A stretch of DNA of 64,000 nucleotides from Anseranas semipalmata (lineage: Eukaryota > Chordata > Aves > Anseriformes > Anseranatidae). Where the stretch lies: contig VXAA01003403.1 in NCBI GenBank assembly GCA_013399115.1, forward strand, positions 89,840-153,839, read 5' to 3'. Of the stretch, positions 1-12,975 are shown piece by piece. The notes below the pieces were generated by a model, which was not told where the DNA came from, did no database searches, and worked only from the letters and a program-made list of their open reading frames with translations. Position 1 is the stretch's first letter, and each line of letters opens with the position of its first letter. The position numbers and the translations under genes are program-made.

Positions 1-310
1 AGTTGTTATTGCAGGGAGGGATGCTATGCACTACCGCATCCCTGTGTCACTGGGCTGTCGGGTAGCGAAGAGCACTGCCTGACACCCGGCGATGTCTTGC
101 CATCCTGGTAAGAAGTGGCTCTGCAAGGGGGCTGATCTCTTTAGACACATTCAGCAAAACAAGCCATCACTGAAGACTTGTCCCCGATTTTTATTTTTCA
201 AACTAGACACTTGCCCTTGAAGTATACTTATTAACAATGCCTTTTTTGATAGCTTGGTTGAATGGTTTCCTAAAGTTTTCCCTCAAAATAGTTGTTCTGG
301 GACTACATAA
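1..310. other. unassigned left edge with a possible small exon
   Basis: No recognised gene or repeat. Positions 15-107 are bounded by an acceptor-like TTATTGCAG and a donor-like CTG|GTAAGA, and one of the three forward frames is open throughout (30 codons plus split codons). The peptide matches no family I know, and single splice-like pairs occur often by chance. Confidence 0.2.
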
Positions 311-395
311 AGCACAGAACTACAGAATGGCTGAGGTTGGAAGGGACCTATGGAGGTCACCTGGTCCAACCCCCTGCTCAAGCACCTGTACAAAT
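311..395 (-). repeat. CR1 LINE, 3' tail fragment
   Basis: The + strand reads CAGAACTACAGAATGG followed by GAGGTTGGAAGGGACC and TGGTCCAACCCCCTGCT, which is the reverse complement of the 3' end of the avian LINE CR1. The element therefore lies on the minus strand. Only the terminal ~85 bases are clear. It is a severely 5'-truncated copy, as is usual for CR1, with no coding part left. Confidence 0.85.
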
Positions 396-1187
396 CTTTT
401 TGAACTAGTCTTTCCTATTGTACTTGAATACCTCCTTTTCGAGCTTAAATATTCTCATTTTAAGTGTCAAAGTGCACTGAGAGTCTTTGTTCAACAGACT
501 GTATCCTGAGCATAATTGCAATACGATTTAGCTCTCATCATCTTGCTATGACCCACTTTCGGAGCACATGCCTCCACTGCATTCAGAGCCATGCACGTAA
601 TGCAAATGCACTGGACTGACCTTGAACAGAAGTGCTGAAGTGCTAAGAATAGCATAGATGCCTGCAATCACCCAGCGATGGTAGCAGTTGGCCCAAGCCA
701 AATTGCTTTGATCTGTAAGTGGGATTTGCAGCACCTACTGAGTGGCCACAGTGGAATCAGGCAGGGAAGAGTTTTCTCACTCCTTGAAGGAGAGAAATAA
801 CTTTCTGATGTACCTGTACCAACATAAGATGCTCATCAACACAGGGCCTCCTCTCACCTGTGATGTGGGAGGTAGGGCTCAATGTCTTGCTTCTGACTCA
901 AACACAGTTGAATCGTGACTGTTGTTCCAAGTTGAGTGTTCAACCACTTTGATCCGGCTGCTCTGAGGCAGTTTCAACTGTAAATTTTCTTCTTGCCACA
1001 CTCCTTTTTTTTTTTTTTTTTCCTGAGGAAAAGTTTTTGGTTTTGACAAATCAGCACTCTTTCACAAGAGATTTCTCCTCAAACATTGCTGAAGCTGAGC
1101 ACTTTCTAGCACTGTCAGTCTATGTGGAAATGCAGTGTCAGGGTGTCACTGGTTTCTACAGCATCAGGATGGGACATCCCAGAGCTG
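396..1187. other. unique non-coding DNA
   Basis: Nothing recognisable apart from a 17-base T run at 1,005-1,021. Short open frames here have no family resemblance. Confidence 0.5.
1005..1021. repeat. poly-T run (17)
   Basis: Uninterrupted run of 17 T on the + strand. CR1 does not end in poly(A), so this is not a LINE tail; it is probably a simple homopolymer. Confidence 0.9.
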
Positions 1188-1345
1188 GGTTCTGCCACTT
1201 CTGGCAAGTCATTTCAGGGCAAGTTAAACAAAATATAGAAAGTGTTGCCTAATCCCTGCGTAAGGCCTCTGATTGCAGTATCTTGGTCTTACACTTTCAG
1301 ATTCCAGTCTGTAGAATGAGATTTCCCATCATCACTGCATTGATG
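1188..1345 (+). repeat. possible MIR-like SINE relic
   Basis: Two parts resemble the conserved body of MIR-type SINEs: CTGGGTTCTGCCACTTCTGGCAAGTCATTT-like sequence at the left and TCCAGTCTGTAGAATGAGAT at the right, separated by about 70 unrelated bases. The resemblance is from memory and the copy would be very diverged, so a chance match is possible. Confidence 0.3.
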
Positions 1346-1928
1346 TCAAGAAATCAGATGCTATGGTGTGAGGTAAAGGCAAAAAGGTAGCTGGTAGGTA
1401 GGTAAATATACCTATAGGTATATAGGGTACACAAACATGGTAAATAAAATCAGGACAAGAGGAACCTGATAAGTATTCTTCAGATTGTGGCTGCCTGAGA
1501 AGATGCTTCAGCTCTAACCCTGGGTTTGTATTTCATCTAGGAAGTAATTTTACAGGGAAGACTTACAACTACGTGTACAGAATCTGATACTTTTGAATAG
1601 CCATTCTAGATCTATATTCACTGATGGCTCATGGAAGGAAATAGAGAGCCCTGATTGATACGGTGTTGGAAAACTATAACAACAAAAAACAAACAGCAGG
1701 TTCAACCTTTACACCAGTCCCCAGTAAATCATAGTGGAAATACGACTGTGCACACAGGCAAATATCCCTGAAACCTTTACAACTCCTTGCTTAGGAGACC
1801 AAGGTGCTTTGGACACACAAGGGCAAGGCCCACCGCTTACTGGTGGTATCTGATGAGTAGAGGAGACCCTTGTTGCAAGGTTGCTCCTTAGTGAGAGATT
1901 CTTGTTTTCCAGCTCTGATCAGAACAGA

Positions 1929-2200
1929 ATATTTGCCTTACTAGGTTAGACCTGAAGTCCATCTGGTTCACTGTCCCATCTTCACTGAAGTCTATCAGCA
2001 GATACCTAGGAGAGAATGTAAGAACAGGGCGAAAATAAAGGATACTTCTCACCAATAACCTTCTGGGTATTTCCCAGTCAGACACTTCCTGAGAGGGAAG
2101 GTCTTATGTATTACATGTATAATAAACTTTTAAAAAATAAATACATATTTCCTAACCATCGATGGACTTCTTTTCCAAGAGTTTATCCAGCTGTTTTCAG
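1929..2200 (-). repeat. ancient CR1-type LINE 3' relic
   Basis: The + strand contains GAAGTCCATCTGGTTCACTGTCCC and, about 200 bases later, CCATCGATGGACTTCTTTTCC followed by AGTTTATCCAGCTGTTTT. These match in order and spacing the 3' untranslated part of the old amniote CR1 lineage abundant in turtles and crocodiles (GTCCATCTAGCCCAGTATCC, then CCATTGATGGACC...). The copy is on the minus strand, highly diverged and without coding sequence. Confidence 0.6.
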
Positions 2201-3635
2201 AAAGAAAAAAAATACAACAGAGCTTGATCAACAGCCCACTTTCAGATTTTCGTACTGAAAGAATCTGCTAAAAGTACTTGTGCTCTTCTGGAAGAGTAAC
2301 TGAACTTCTAGGAGGAGAAAAGTTTAAAAGAAGTAAAAAATATTTCCACAGAGGTGGACAAAAGAACCAGGGGCATTGTGTGAGTTTTCTTATTACTGTT
2401 GTTTAGGTTTTGGGAAAGAAGGGATCTGCTCTCTTTGAGCACTTAAGAGAACTGTATCAGTGCACATCTGTTGCGACTTAATGCTCTATTATTTAGTGAT
2501 TATTGGAACACAGAAAGTGAGCTTCCCATCCCTTCTCTTCTCACTGCTGGATTTCTGTCCATCTGCATAATTACTTTAGTATAAGTCTTAGGGTACAATG
2601 CTTTGTCCCAAGTTGGTCCTTTCTACAGGTTTCTCTTATAATTTCTTATTCCCTGTTGGCTCTTTTTGTTCATATCCTTACAGTATTCTCATTGTTATTC
2701 ATTTTCTTCTGTGCATTAAAATAGATTCTCAGTTACCATGGTGGGGAGTGATATATAGACCCAACTGAAAGGTAATGAGGTTTTACTTCCTTTAACGTTT
2801 CAGTGCATATTATCTTTTCTTAAAATATTTTTTAACCAGTGAGTCTAATTTCATAACATCCTCATTGTTATTATAAAGCTGCCACCATAAACTCCTAGGC
2901 TTGTAATCATCTCAGCAGTTGTTTTGCATTTTATTGGTGCTGTTAGCTCCCATCGATTCCCCAGAGCTTCCAGTCAAAGGTCCCATGTAAATGCAGTGGA
3001 AATTAGAAGTAAAACAAATCCTTTGCATACTTAATAAAGATTTTATAGGAAATCTAAAAATAAAAAGACTTGTATTAATAGTGGCACTGTCTATTGTTTG
3101 TCCAATGCTTTCCATGATGAGCTCCTGTTCTCTGTTGCTTATAACTTTGCCAAAGTTATAAAAAGTTGTAACAATTGGGAATGAGAATTTCCCTGCTGGG
3201 CATCTGTTCATGTAGCTGAAATTTAAGTGCATAAATAAAACAGTTCAGTCACTTCCAAGAATGTGGCTAGGAAAAATGTATTGTTTTGACGGTGTTAATT
3301 TCTGTCTTTCATTTGGGAACTCTAGTTGGCCCCTGTGCTTTATAGGAGGAAGATGAAACTTAACAATAGACGACTCTTGTGTACTTTGTATCTCCAGAAT
3401 AAATGAACCCAAATATGGCCAAGTTATAGACCTTTCAGGGGAAAAGAATGCAGTTAGCACATGCTCTGTAGATGTCTGCTGCAGCTGTGAGCTAAATACC
3501 TTGGGGAGCCTATCTGCGTGGACACAACTTATTCTGAACTGTGCAATTGCAGCTCCAGGCTACCACGGCCTCTGATCCTGTCTTCCCTGGCCTCTCCATG
3601 CCCCTCTTTTTCTGGGCTTTGGTAGCGAGGAGGGA
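2201..3635. other. unique AT-rich non-coding DNA
   Basis: No gene or repeat recognised on either strand. Open frames at 2,912-3,232 and 3,245-3,460 (minus) resemble no protein family. Confidence 0.5.
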
Positions 3636-3870
3636 GAAGTATAAGAAAGATAGGAGATTGTGCTTGGAGACATGTGGGAGCCATTTGGGACAAGAACAGG
3701 GGAAGGGGAGCATGGGAGAAATGAGGGTTTGGAGCTGGGTGAGAAAATGTAGGAAGCTGGGACTGGACAAAGAGCTAAGAGTGGGAAGAGATGAGGCTGG
3801 ACGGGATGTCTGGGAGCAGAAGAGGTCAAATTTGAGGGCTGGGGAGGAAAACGTGTGGCTGCTCACATGG
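3636..3870 (+). other. purine-rich tract
   Basis: About 235 bases in which the + strand is dominated by A and G, made of irregular GGGAGAA/GGAAGGGGAG/GAAGAGATGAGG-type words. Because stop codons are rarer in such sequence, overlapping open frames appear on both strands (3,541-3,912 + and 3,510-3,998 -). Their translations are low-complexity and match nothing I know, so I do not call them genes. Confidence 0.5.
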
Positions 3871-5039
3871 ACCAAGAGAAATCCAAGAGAGCTGGCCATA
3901 GACTTTGTATAGTCCGCAAATAGTTTTGACTCTTGGTGCTGAAGGGTACCTGCCCTCTCCAGGACCACAGGGCCACTGAGAAGACAGCCATCTGCCAAAC
4001 ACTTCCGACATCCTACAGACCTCTGTCATGTGGTGAGTCCATCAGTTCCAACTTGGTTCTGACCCTTGCCTGGGAAAGCAAAATCACGGGCAGGAAAGCA
4101 GGATGCCCAAGGTTTTTAGAAAAGGAAAAGTAGAGAAACAATTTCTCTGCTTCCTACTGCCTCCCCCCCATAGCATTATTTTAGAAGAACACTGTTTTGT
4201 GCTGCAAAATCCAAAGGTAGGAACTTCTGGAGTTAATGTCACCTGTGTGACTTTCATTTAGCTGTTGGCTCAGGTGTGATATTATAGTCTCTGTTTATAA
4301 AACAGAATTAATGGCTACACTGGAAAGCTTTGGTTGCAGGAGGGCCAATGGCTGTGATCTGATGACATTCAGTATGGGCAAGCACTGCACACCGGCCACC
4401 AATAGTACATGTATTGGTTATCCTGAAAATTAATTTCCTGAAACAGGGGTAGATTAAAAGAAAAGTGAATGGGAGGTAAAATGTAAGTAGAAAAATGAAA
4501 ATAAATCTGTGAGTGTATTTCAGAGAATTTTATTCAGATGGAAAAAGTCCAATTTCCCCCTTACTCAGGGAGGGACTGTTTGACTAAATATTGATCCTGA
4601 TCCGGTGGCAGAAGGAAATCAGCTGTTGGAAAGACATCATTTCTATATGAGCAATAAAGGGGAAAGAGCAATTCATACACGTGGGAAATTATTAAGTGTT
4701 GAAAATGGGTCAGTAAAGATTTCAGAAAAAAAAAAACTGCAGATGATAGCTAAGGATAATATGAAAGCATTCAATTATTAGGAGCAATGACAATGTTTCA
4801 GTCCCATCACTAGAAACAGCAGGCAAAACTGGCATCAGTGATGCAGAACAGGCAGAAATATTTAAATATTTAAATATATACATATATTCAGAATGGAGCA
4901 GCATTTGCATTTGCATAATAGGAGAACACTATAGAAATTTCAACACATTCACAATTAAAGATGTTAAGAAAACACCTTGGCATTGGAAATAAATTCTATA
5001 AGACTGGAAGAATATGGAAGATGTGCGAGTACTGGGATG
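3871..5039. other. unique non-coding DNA, A-rich on + strand
   Basis: No gene or repeat recognised. From about 4,400 to 5,000 the + strand is A-rich. A donor-like GTG|GTGAGT at 4,031 has no convincing partner exon. Confidence 0.5.
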
Positions 5040-5310
5040 CGACAATCCACTAATTATAGGCTTGTTAGCCCATCATCAGTTGTAAGCAAAATGACAGAAA
5101 AATGCCATGGAGCTTCAAAGGAACTGACATCTACAAATATAATTATTACCCATCAGTACAGATTAATGAAAATGAATTCTTGTAAAGCAAGCCTGATTCC
5201 ACTCTTGAGGAATTTATATATATGGCTTATAAAAGTGTTGCAATATATTTAGATTTGTTAAGACTTTTGACTTAATACTACATGGTGTTCTCTTAAAAAC
5301 ATGAGCACCA
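5040..5310 (+). pseudogene. ancient CR1-like LINE reverse-transcriptase relic
   Basis: Translated in shifting + frames, the sequence gives NYRLVSPSSVVSKMTEK followed about 55 residues later by DLLRLLT-like and TFDLILHGVLLKN segments. These correspond to the NYRPVSLTSVPGKVMEK and KAFDTVPHDILL blocks of CR1-clade reverse transcriptases, in the right order and spacing. The copy is broken by frameshifts and stops and is much older than the CR1 tails elsewhere in the window. An L2/L3-type element is the alternative. Confidence 0.6.
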
Positions 5311-8300
5311 GCCAATCTGCAGAGTTTTTATTGCCGTGGAGTTGCAAATGTGAGGCACACCTGGTAATTAGCCTTTAAATATATATTTGTCTTGCAATCA
5401 ATCTCACTCACTTATCTGGTTACATTTCTGTGGCCTGACCAAAGTCAGTGTGTAATTTGGAGATACTGTATATGAAACATGCAGTGTTGATGTCAATAAG
5501 TGCCTAACATATGTAAATAAGTCCAACACAGCTCGGGAAAAACATTTTGTAAGTTTTCTGTGCGTTTTTCCTCCTTTCTGAACCCCAGTTTTAACAAACT
5601 GCAGTGCCTGAAGGCAGGCATACTCTTGGTGTAACCATCCACATACATCCCAAGGATGTCACAGGGGGGTGTAGAAGTTTGCCCCATGCAAGCCGAGCCC
5701 ACCCAGGTGCTGGACCAAAAGCCCCCGTGCCCCAGCGCTAACAGACAGTGCATGCTGAGAGAGGTCTGGAACCACGTAATGTCACGTAAGATGACACCTG
5801 GACCATCGTAGGTGGTCAACATTCCTCTGGTCTCCACTGCCTATCCACTCCAGGAAGGTGCACTCCCAGAGCCGTGGTCCTCTGGCCCAAGGGCAGAATG
5901 AAAGCTTTGAAAGCAAACAGCAGCCAGCAACTTTCTAAAGTGCTGGGAAGGATTGAGAAGACCCCAAGTGGAAGAGAGGGCTTCCTTGCCTCCTCATTGC
6001 TGGCACAAAGGCAGGAAAACCCTGGAGATGTGTGGTCACGCACGTGAGCCGTGTGCTCCCCACTCAGATGCCGGGAGCCATCCTAAAGACAGCAGGAGGT
6101 AACCCAGCACCTCACCAGCCTACATGTGTCATCTGCACATGTTCCAGGATTGAAGAGCTAAAACATTGTGTAATGACTTTTAAAAATAAGAATGAGAACA
6201 CAGCTACACAAGCTGTTACAGAAAGCAGCAGCAGGCAGAACTCTGGTATCCTCGTCGTGCTAGGAAAACCTGGCTCTGGTGCAGTAGGACTTACTGGCCT
6301 GAAGGACAACTAAGTGGCCATAGATGAAAGGTGGGAGTAGCTTGCTGTTGGTCTGTATTATATATAAACAAAGAAAGGTGATTTATGACTTCAAAACAAA
6401 ACTTCTGAAATGGTTTATGAAACCATGCCTCATTAATATTGGCCTTAATTAAAGAGCAGGGAATCTCTTCAGAGCAGAAGGTATTTGCATTACAGTTGTA
6501 ATCACTCTAACAATTTCCCAGCTTAATGTGTTGGAAAAATCAATTGCTTCTTTGCAAGCATGGAGGATGCAGGATGTTTGGAAAAAAAAAAATCAGTTAA
6601 GCATTGATTACAATCTCTAATTTCTATTTCCATTTTTTCTATTAAAATAACCTCTATCTCCTCCTACCTGTCATACAAGACCTTGAATGCCTTCCCTGAC
6701 CAACATGTTGTTTCTTAGTTCTTATTTTCTTCAGAGTACTAAGAACATTTGATTCATTTTGTCTGCTGGCTGTTTTCATCCTTCCTAAACAGCTCTATGG
6801 ACTCTGTGAAAAAGAGAGATAACACACCCTTCCCATCTATATGCCCAGATGAATTCAGGGAATGGTAGCAAGATCCCTGAAGGCTTTTTCTCAGGGATTT
6901 CTGCTGTTTCTCTTTCATTTTTCAGAACAACCGAGGACTAGCAATCTGCATTACTGCTTGGGTGTTTTAGTAATAACAGTGTTTTCAGGGCTATAGGCAA
7001 CACATGGTAAAAACATCCCTATTCTAACTGCTACATGTAATGCAGGCAGTACAGGCTGCTTTGTGTTTTACATATTAACAGAGATGTACAGATCACAGAC
7101 TGGGGGATGGGTGGAAAATTGCTTTTCCTTCCCCTTCTCTCCACGTACACTTCACTAAGCTATGCTGTTTCAGTGTTCAGCTCCTATTGTTAAAAATAGA
7201 GTGTAAGACATGAACTCGAAGAAAGCACTTGAAGACACAAGGCAAGGTAGATGGCTCAAACAAAACTGGGGGGCAACAGAAAAGGACATTTGGGTGGGGG
7301 TGTCCTTAAACAGATGAACACTGAGAATATAATGCCCTTATGCATGGATTCTGCGTAGAGGTGAGCACCCTCCAGCCCCACCAGCTTCTGCAGCAAGGCA
7401 GGACACGCGGCACCTCCTGGCAGCCAACCTGTGGCAAAGAATTGGTCAGAACACCACGCGTCATGGACATCTTACGGCCTCCATCACATGCAGGATATGA
7501 AGCTCTGCAGCTCACTGAATCACCTCTTTTTTTTTTTTTTTGCCATGGCAAAGAGCAGGCTGTAACTCCATCTGCCAGCAAGGGGAAGCTCTCCTGCTGG
7601 GTATGTGTTGCCCAGTCCTACAGTGTTTATCTGGAGAAAGAGGAGAAGATAAAGGAAGAAGTGCTGCCTGCCCAGCAGGAGCCTGGATTTACCCCATGTA
7701 AACAAATTTTGAGCTGTCTTTTGCAGTCTGCCTTACTAGAAACACAGCATACTCTTTCCTCCCAAGAGGAATCTAGCATTTCCATTGTGCTCCTTGATAT
7801 TTTGCCTCTTCACTGTATGCACTCAGTCACCAAAGTGTGTATGAAAAATGATTCAGTACCCATAATGCAAGAGATTCTGGTCAGTAGCTGCCTTTTTTGC
7901 ACAGCATAGTGCAATGAGGTCTTCATTTGATGGGGATTTCCAGCTTTTCTATTCCTTTAATAAAAGTACGAGCAACTTGCCCTAAACAACAATCAGTTGC
8001 TTTGGTTGTCACAAGCATCTTCTCTGGCAAAGACTGAGACGGTGTCATGTTAGCAGGGTTTATCTGAGCACTGGCCCTGTGAGTGGCTCCCACCCAGCTC
8101 CAGACATGCCTGATCAGTTGCACCTAACAGATGAGGTTTTGGAGCAGTGGAAACTTCACAGCCCCATATTGTGACTGCAAGACCCAGACCTTGCTGGAAG
8201 GCAGCAGGAGTCTGCTGCACAAGGATCCTGCTCAACGCCCAGATGCTGCAAGCTGGCGATGAGCTGCTGGCAAGTGCCTTCTGCTGCATGTGGAGCAGCA

Positions 8301-11300
8301 AAGCAGGTTGCACCTCCTCTCCTCAGGTCTCCCCTCAGGGCATCCTCTGCATGCAGCCCACCCCATGGTGGTCTCCAGTGATCCAGTGCACAAGCTGGGG
8401 ACACAGGCTGTGGAAGGCACATTGCTGAGCAGCAGCTGGGATGAGATGAGGGGGGTGGAGATGTGCAGCACCATTGTGGCAAGACACTGTACTGGGGGCA
8501 CTGCACGCAAAGCAGGCATAGAGGGACTAAATGGCTGTTGAGTTGGGCAACAACCTTTCAATAGTGGTTGGTCTACTGAGATCCTGGCCTGCTCTGGCAG
8601 GCAGGCACCATGTCAACATAGAATGTATTTGTATTTCTGGCTTCACCTCCACCGGTGATGTCTAAAGTTAAGCAACTGTTGACGGGATGGAGGTTTTGTT
8701 ATATGCTGGAGGAAGAGAAGACTGCTCTAAACGAAGTGTATTCTCTAACTAGCTGGGTTTAAAATATTGCTTATGTGCTTAATTGGTATAGGGTTATTAT
8801 AGTTATTTTAGATGTATTAGTGGCTTATGCTGAAACAAGCTGAGTCTTTGTTTTTCTCTCAAATAAACAAGCAGGTGCTATATTTCTTTGTAGTTATGTT
8901 AAAATTATTGTTGTTGGGATGTTTGGTATGAATTGCTCAATGCCTTGATCTTTATGGATGGGGTGAGAACATAAATTGCAGTTAAATTGGAAACTTTGAT
9001 CTTGATTCTTTGCTGTTTTTTTTCCAAGAGCTGTCCCACAGTACTTGCAGGATAGCAAAAAGCAAAGATCAATTTATGTTACTTTTGAGCACTCCAGGAT
9101 CTGCAAGACATTATTATCTCCTTTAGCATCACATATAAACTAGAAAAGATTTGGAGTCTGCTCTTAGACATGCATTTTTTTTCATGTCATGCAGCCCATA
9201 GTTCTTGAAATGCAGAGTATACTGGGTATCCCGTCCCTAGTCCAGCACTTTCCTTGGCTGTGTACCAAGGCAGCATTCATGGGCTAAAATCCGCTTCTCT
9301 GTAATGCATACAGCTTCACTTCCATGAAGTGACTGAAACAGAGTGATTAAAACTGAGGGCCCATGTGACTTGCCCTTCCACAAAATGCTGCATATTGGCA
9401 TCCTTGCTGATATTTGGGGGTATCAAGACATCCAAGGAGGAGGTTACTCTTTGCTAATAAAGGCCTTATTCTGCTGGTGCCGTTATTACACATAACCTTT
9501 GCTGTGGTGGCAATAGTGGCAGTGTGAAGGGGCAGCTAGCCCAATGGTTTTGGAAGCATGTTGGAAAGCAAGGATGTCCCTTAGGTGTGAAATACCTTCT
9601 GGATAAAGAGATGCTGGTGGCTTCAGGGATCTGTACTTTTGTGTGTAATCAAAGCATTAAATCTGGCTATTAATGTGTTCTTGGGTACAATTCTCCATTT
9701 AGGTATTGCGTGCACGCTTTTTTTTTTTGCCCAGTGGCAGACATCTGAACACCCTCTTTGCAATTTTACCCTCCAACCTACTGTTGCCAGTTGACTGGTA
9801 TCAGCAACATGGTTGGACTGAGTGGGGGAAAAACACAAATGCACTGCTGGTAAACTAAAATTAGTTACCTGACTCAAGTCAGGTGAGTGGTTTGCAACCA
9901 CCGGGCTGGTGCTGGTTCACGGCTCTTAACGAGTTCCCAGGTGTCTCAAGAACGTGTTTATACCAGTGAGGTGGTTTGTGTGGTTTGCAGGGAAAAGACT
10001 TGGGCTGATGTTCAGGGAGAGTTCTTTCATTTCTATTGCTGCTTTCGGCTTTTAAGGCTTCACTTCCCCCATATATATCACAACTGCTTACCAGGCAGTC
10101 TTTGGTCTCAGTGTTTCTGCTGTTCTTAGCAGGGACACGAAGCATTTTACCTGCTGTCTGTCCCACAACCATGAAGATGGGTCTTACAAAATCGCTGCCT
10201 TGTATGCCTCTGACACTTGCTAGGCTCTGCCTAGAAACTGGAGTTCGTCTGCTTGGCTGCTATCTTCTCTCTCCTTGCATTTTCTGAATTTTGCAAAAGA
10301 CTGAGGACTCTATTTCTGTTTCAATTCCATGTGTCTGTGCTAATAGTCTGCTGTGGGTAGGAAATCAGGTTTGCATAGTTTTCTTGCAACAGACATATAA
10401 ACTGTGGTATTTCAACAGCATACACTGGAGGCATTGTGGGGCTGCCAACAGTATCTTTCTGTGAATGCTGTCTCATTGTCTAGTGACAATAACTAATTGT
10501 CTCCTCTATTTTTATTAGAAGACAGGTTATTTCTTACTCAGATGGCTTCTCCTACCAGATGCTGTTTCAATTTTTTGTGAAGGCAAACTCCTGCAAGATG
10601 TTCCTTTCCCAGCTTAGGCATGTCTTTCTTCTATTGATCACGGTAGAACAAACAACTGGCTCTGCACATTTTGAGAGCAAGGCTCCCACCCCAGTTACAA
10701 TCCCATGAATCTCTACCGAATCTCTGCTGAAGTTATATTTCAGCAGTGGATTCAAGGTAAGCATGGACATGGTTCCCTCTCTGTCATACTGCATGTTTCA
10801 AGGCCATCTGGGAAACTTAGAAGAAACTCCGCAGGTTTACAACTGCTAATAGTCTTTGAACTAAATTAATATTTCAGGTGTGGGCATGTTACTGTGTTGC
10901 CTTTAAATGTTTAGTCAGGACAAGTGTTTCAGGGATACTAAGACAGATTCATTCTGGTTTTATCTTACCCTTAGGTCTGTTTTCATGACCTCTTAGCTGA
11001 GAGCTGAGTTTTTGGTCGTGATCTCTCCCAGCTTGTGTCCTGTTGCATCCATGTCTGTGTAGCAGCATCACTACCATTGTCCTTATTTCCTGCTTCTTAT
11101 GCATTCATTGTTCTCCCCCCCACACCTTTTTTTTTTTTCTGAGCATTTTGATACAGGTGCTATAGAGATGGATTTGTATGAGCCATCTCCTGATACACCT
11201 TCCCCACCCTTCTAGCTCTCTTTAGCAGCTTTGCCGCAAGGAAGCTGCAATGCATTGCCTGCTCTGGGTGGGCTATTTATCTTGCCGGTGTGTCTGCTAT

Positions 11301-12500
11301 GAACCATTTGTCTTAGGCATACTGTAAGCAGGATCAGGAGTTTGTGCTTCGATTGAAAGGAGCAACTTTTATCTGCGCCACCTGAAGCTGCAGCCTGTAT
11401 GCCTTTTCTCTTGGGATTCAACCAGTTATTTTCTTTGTCCCAGTGCCATTACAGCCAAGCTATCAAGGATGTATAATGGGGCTTTTCTTAGCTGTGACTT
11501 TTGTGTTGCACCAAACCGAGGTAGCCTTGCAAGTTGAGTGATGCCCACTCCCTGCTTGGCATTTAATGTTTGTGTGTTGCTTCTGCCTCTGCTCCAGACA
11601 GCCTGTCCACCTGGGATGTTCAGGTGAAGAAATCCTTGTAACCTGACCATGTATGAGCCATCCCACGCTAAGGCCTCTAGAGTATCATATTAGAGCACAT
11701 GGAGTGTGAAGCAGATGTCTGTACATTGAAGTTACTGAGTTTACATGCTACCTTGTGAGGCACCAGATCCCAGCACAAGCCCTTGCCCACCTCTGGTCCT
11801 AACAAACCATGCGGGCCCCATTGTTTCTTTCCGTCAATTTAGAGTCCTAGGCAGGGAAAATTCACTCTGAGTCTCTAAGGCTCATGGCCTTCCTCAGCTG
11901 TGGTACTTTCTACTCATCTCCGGTAGGAATTTTCCTGTCACAGCAACTATGTGTGACCCAATAAGCAGAACAGTCACCTCTGTAGTCATCTTCGTGTGCT
12001 ACACCCATGTAGTCTTTCTTCTGCAGTGTTTCCCTCCTCTGCTACATTCACTTGTGTTTGCTGAAGAGCACCCATTGATTTCTTTTTTCTTCTAGAGTTA
12101 ATTTTTAAGCTGCTCTCGGTCTCCAGGCTGGCTCACTGAAGGGTCAGACAAGCACAAACACCATCATATCGGAAACGCCAAGACCACATAGCTGGGGGCA
12201 AGGGATGGAGGGGCTGCCTACAGCAGCAGCTTGCCATCACCACAGCTTTGCTGCTGCGTCAGGCTGTGCCCACGTTGCGATCCAACCAAAGTCAATATGC
12301 AGAGCGTGACCCTGTAAGTAGACATCTGCATGGGGAGAGGAAATCAGTGCTGCTGTGACTGATCTTTTCTTTTTCTGAAGTGTTTCCAATTTCTGATCCT
12401 TTGTAGCTATAGGAACAGACTGAGATCTGGAACAGTGCTCAGGCACAGAGAGTGAAGACGATACAGCTTCAGTGCTATGTTATTTTCCTCTATGATCTTC
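5311..12500. other. intergenic DNA without recognisable genes
   Basis: About 7 kb with no recognised gene. Moderately GC-rich patches lie at about 5,580-6,100, 7,340-7,700 and 8,050-8,560 and hold overlapping open frames on both strands, none of which resembles a known protein. A 15-base T run sits at 7,527-7,541. A possible MIR-like snippet (about 9,346-9,376, minus) is too short to call. Confidence 0.5.
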
Positions 12501-12975
12501 ATAATCAGAGAATCAGAGAATGGTTTGGGTTGGAAGGGGCCCTGAAGATCACCCAGTTCCATCCCTCTACCTCCCACTAGACCAGGTTGCCCAAAGCCCC
12601 ATCCAGCCTGGCCTTGAACACTCCCAGGGATGGGGCATCCACAGCTTCTCTGGGCAACCTGTTCCAGTGCCTCACTACCCTCACAGTGACGAATTTCTTC
12701 CAAATATCTACTCTAACCCTACCCTCTTTTAGTTTAAAGCCATTACTCCTTGTCCTATCACTGCACTCCCTGACAAAAAGTCCCTCCCATCTTTCTTGTA
12801 GGCCCCCTTAGGTACCGGAAGGCCGCTATAAGGTTTCCCCAGAGCCTTCTCTTCTCCCAGCAGAACAACCCCAGCTCCCTCAGCCTGGCTTCATAGGAGA
12901 GGTGCTCCAGCCCTCTGATCACCTTCATGACCCTCTTTAATGCTAGCAGCCTGCCAAGTGTTACTTCCAGGCTCT
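12501..12975 (-). repeat. CR1 LINE, 3' end with ORF2 C-terminus
   Basis: The + strand begins AATCAGAGAATCAGAGAATGG, then GGGTTGGAAGGGGCCCTGAAG, and runs through the typical CR1 3' untranslated region read backwards into the end of ORF2. It is therefore a minus-strand insertion, 5'-truncated and about 475 bases long. This is the best preserved young CR1 in the window. Confidence 0.95.

Noticed and set aside
3510..3998. 162-codon minus-strand frame
   Set aside because: Produced by the purine-rich tract; low-complexity Ser/Pro/Leu translation with no known domain.
7340..7909. 189-codon plus-strand frame
   Set aside because: Runs through a T homopolymer (encoding Phe) and resembles no protein; no splice or promoter context.
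8050..8561. Overlapping open frames on both strands in a GC-rich patch
   Set aside because: Several frames open at once is typical of GC-rich non-coding DNA; none has a recognisable motif.
9346..9376. AAACTGAGGGCCCATGTGACTTGCCC, MIR-like
   Set aside because: About 25 bases only; too short to separate from chance.
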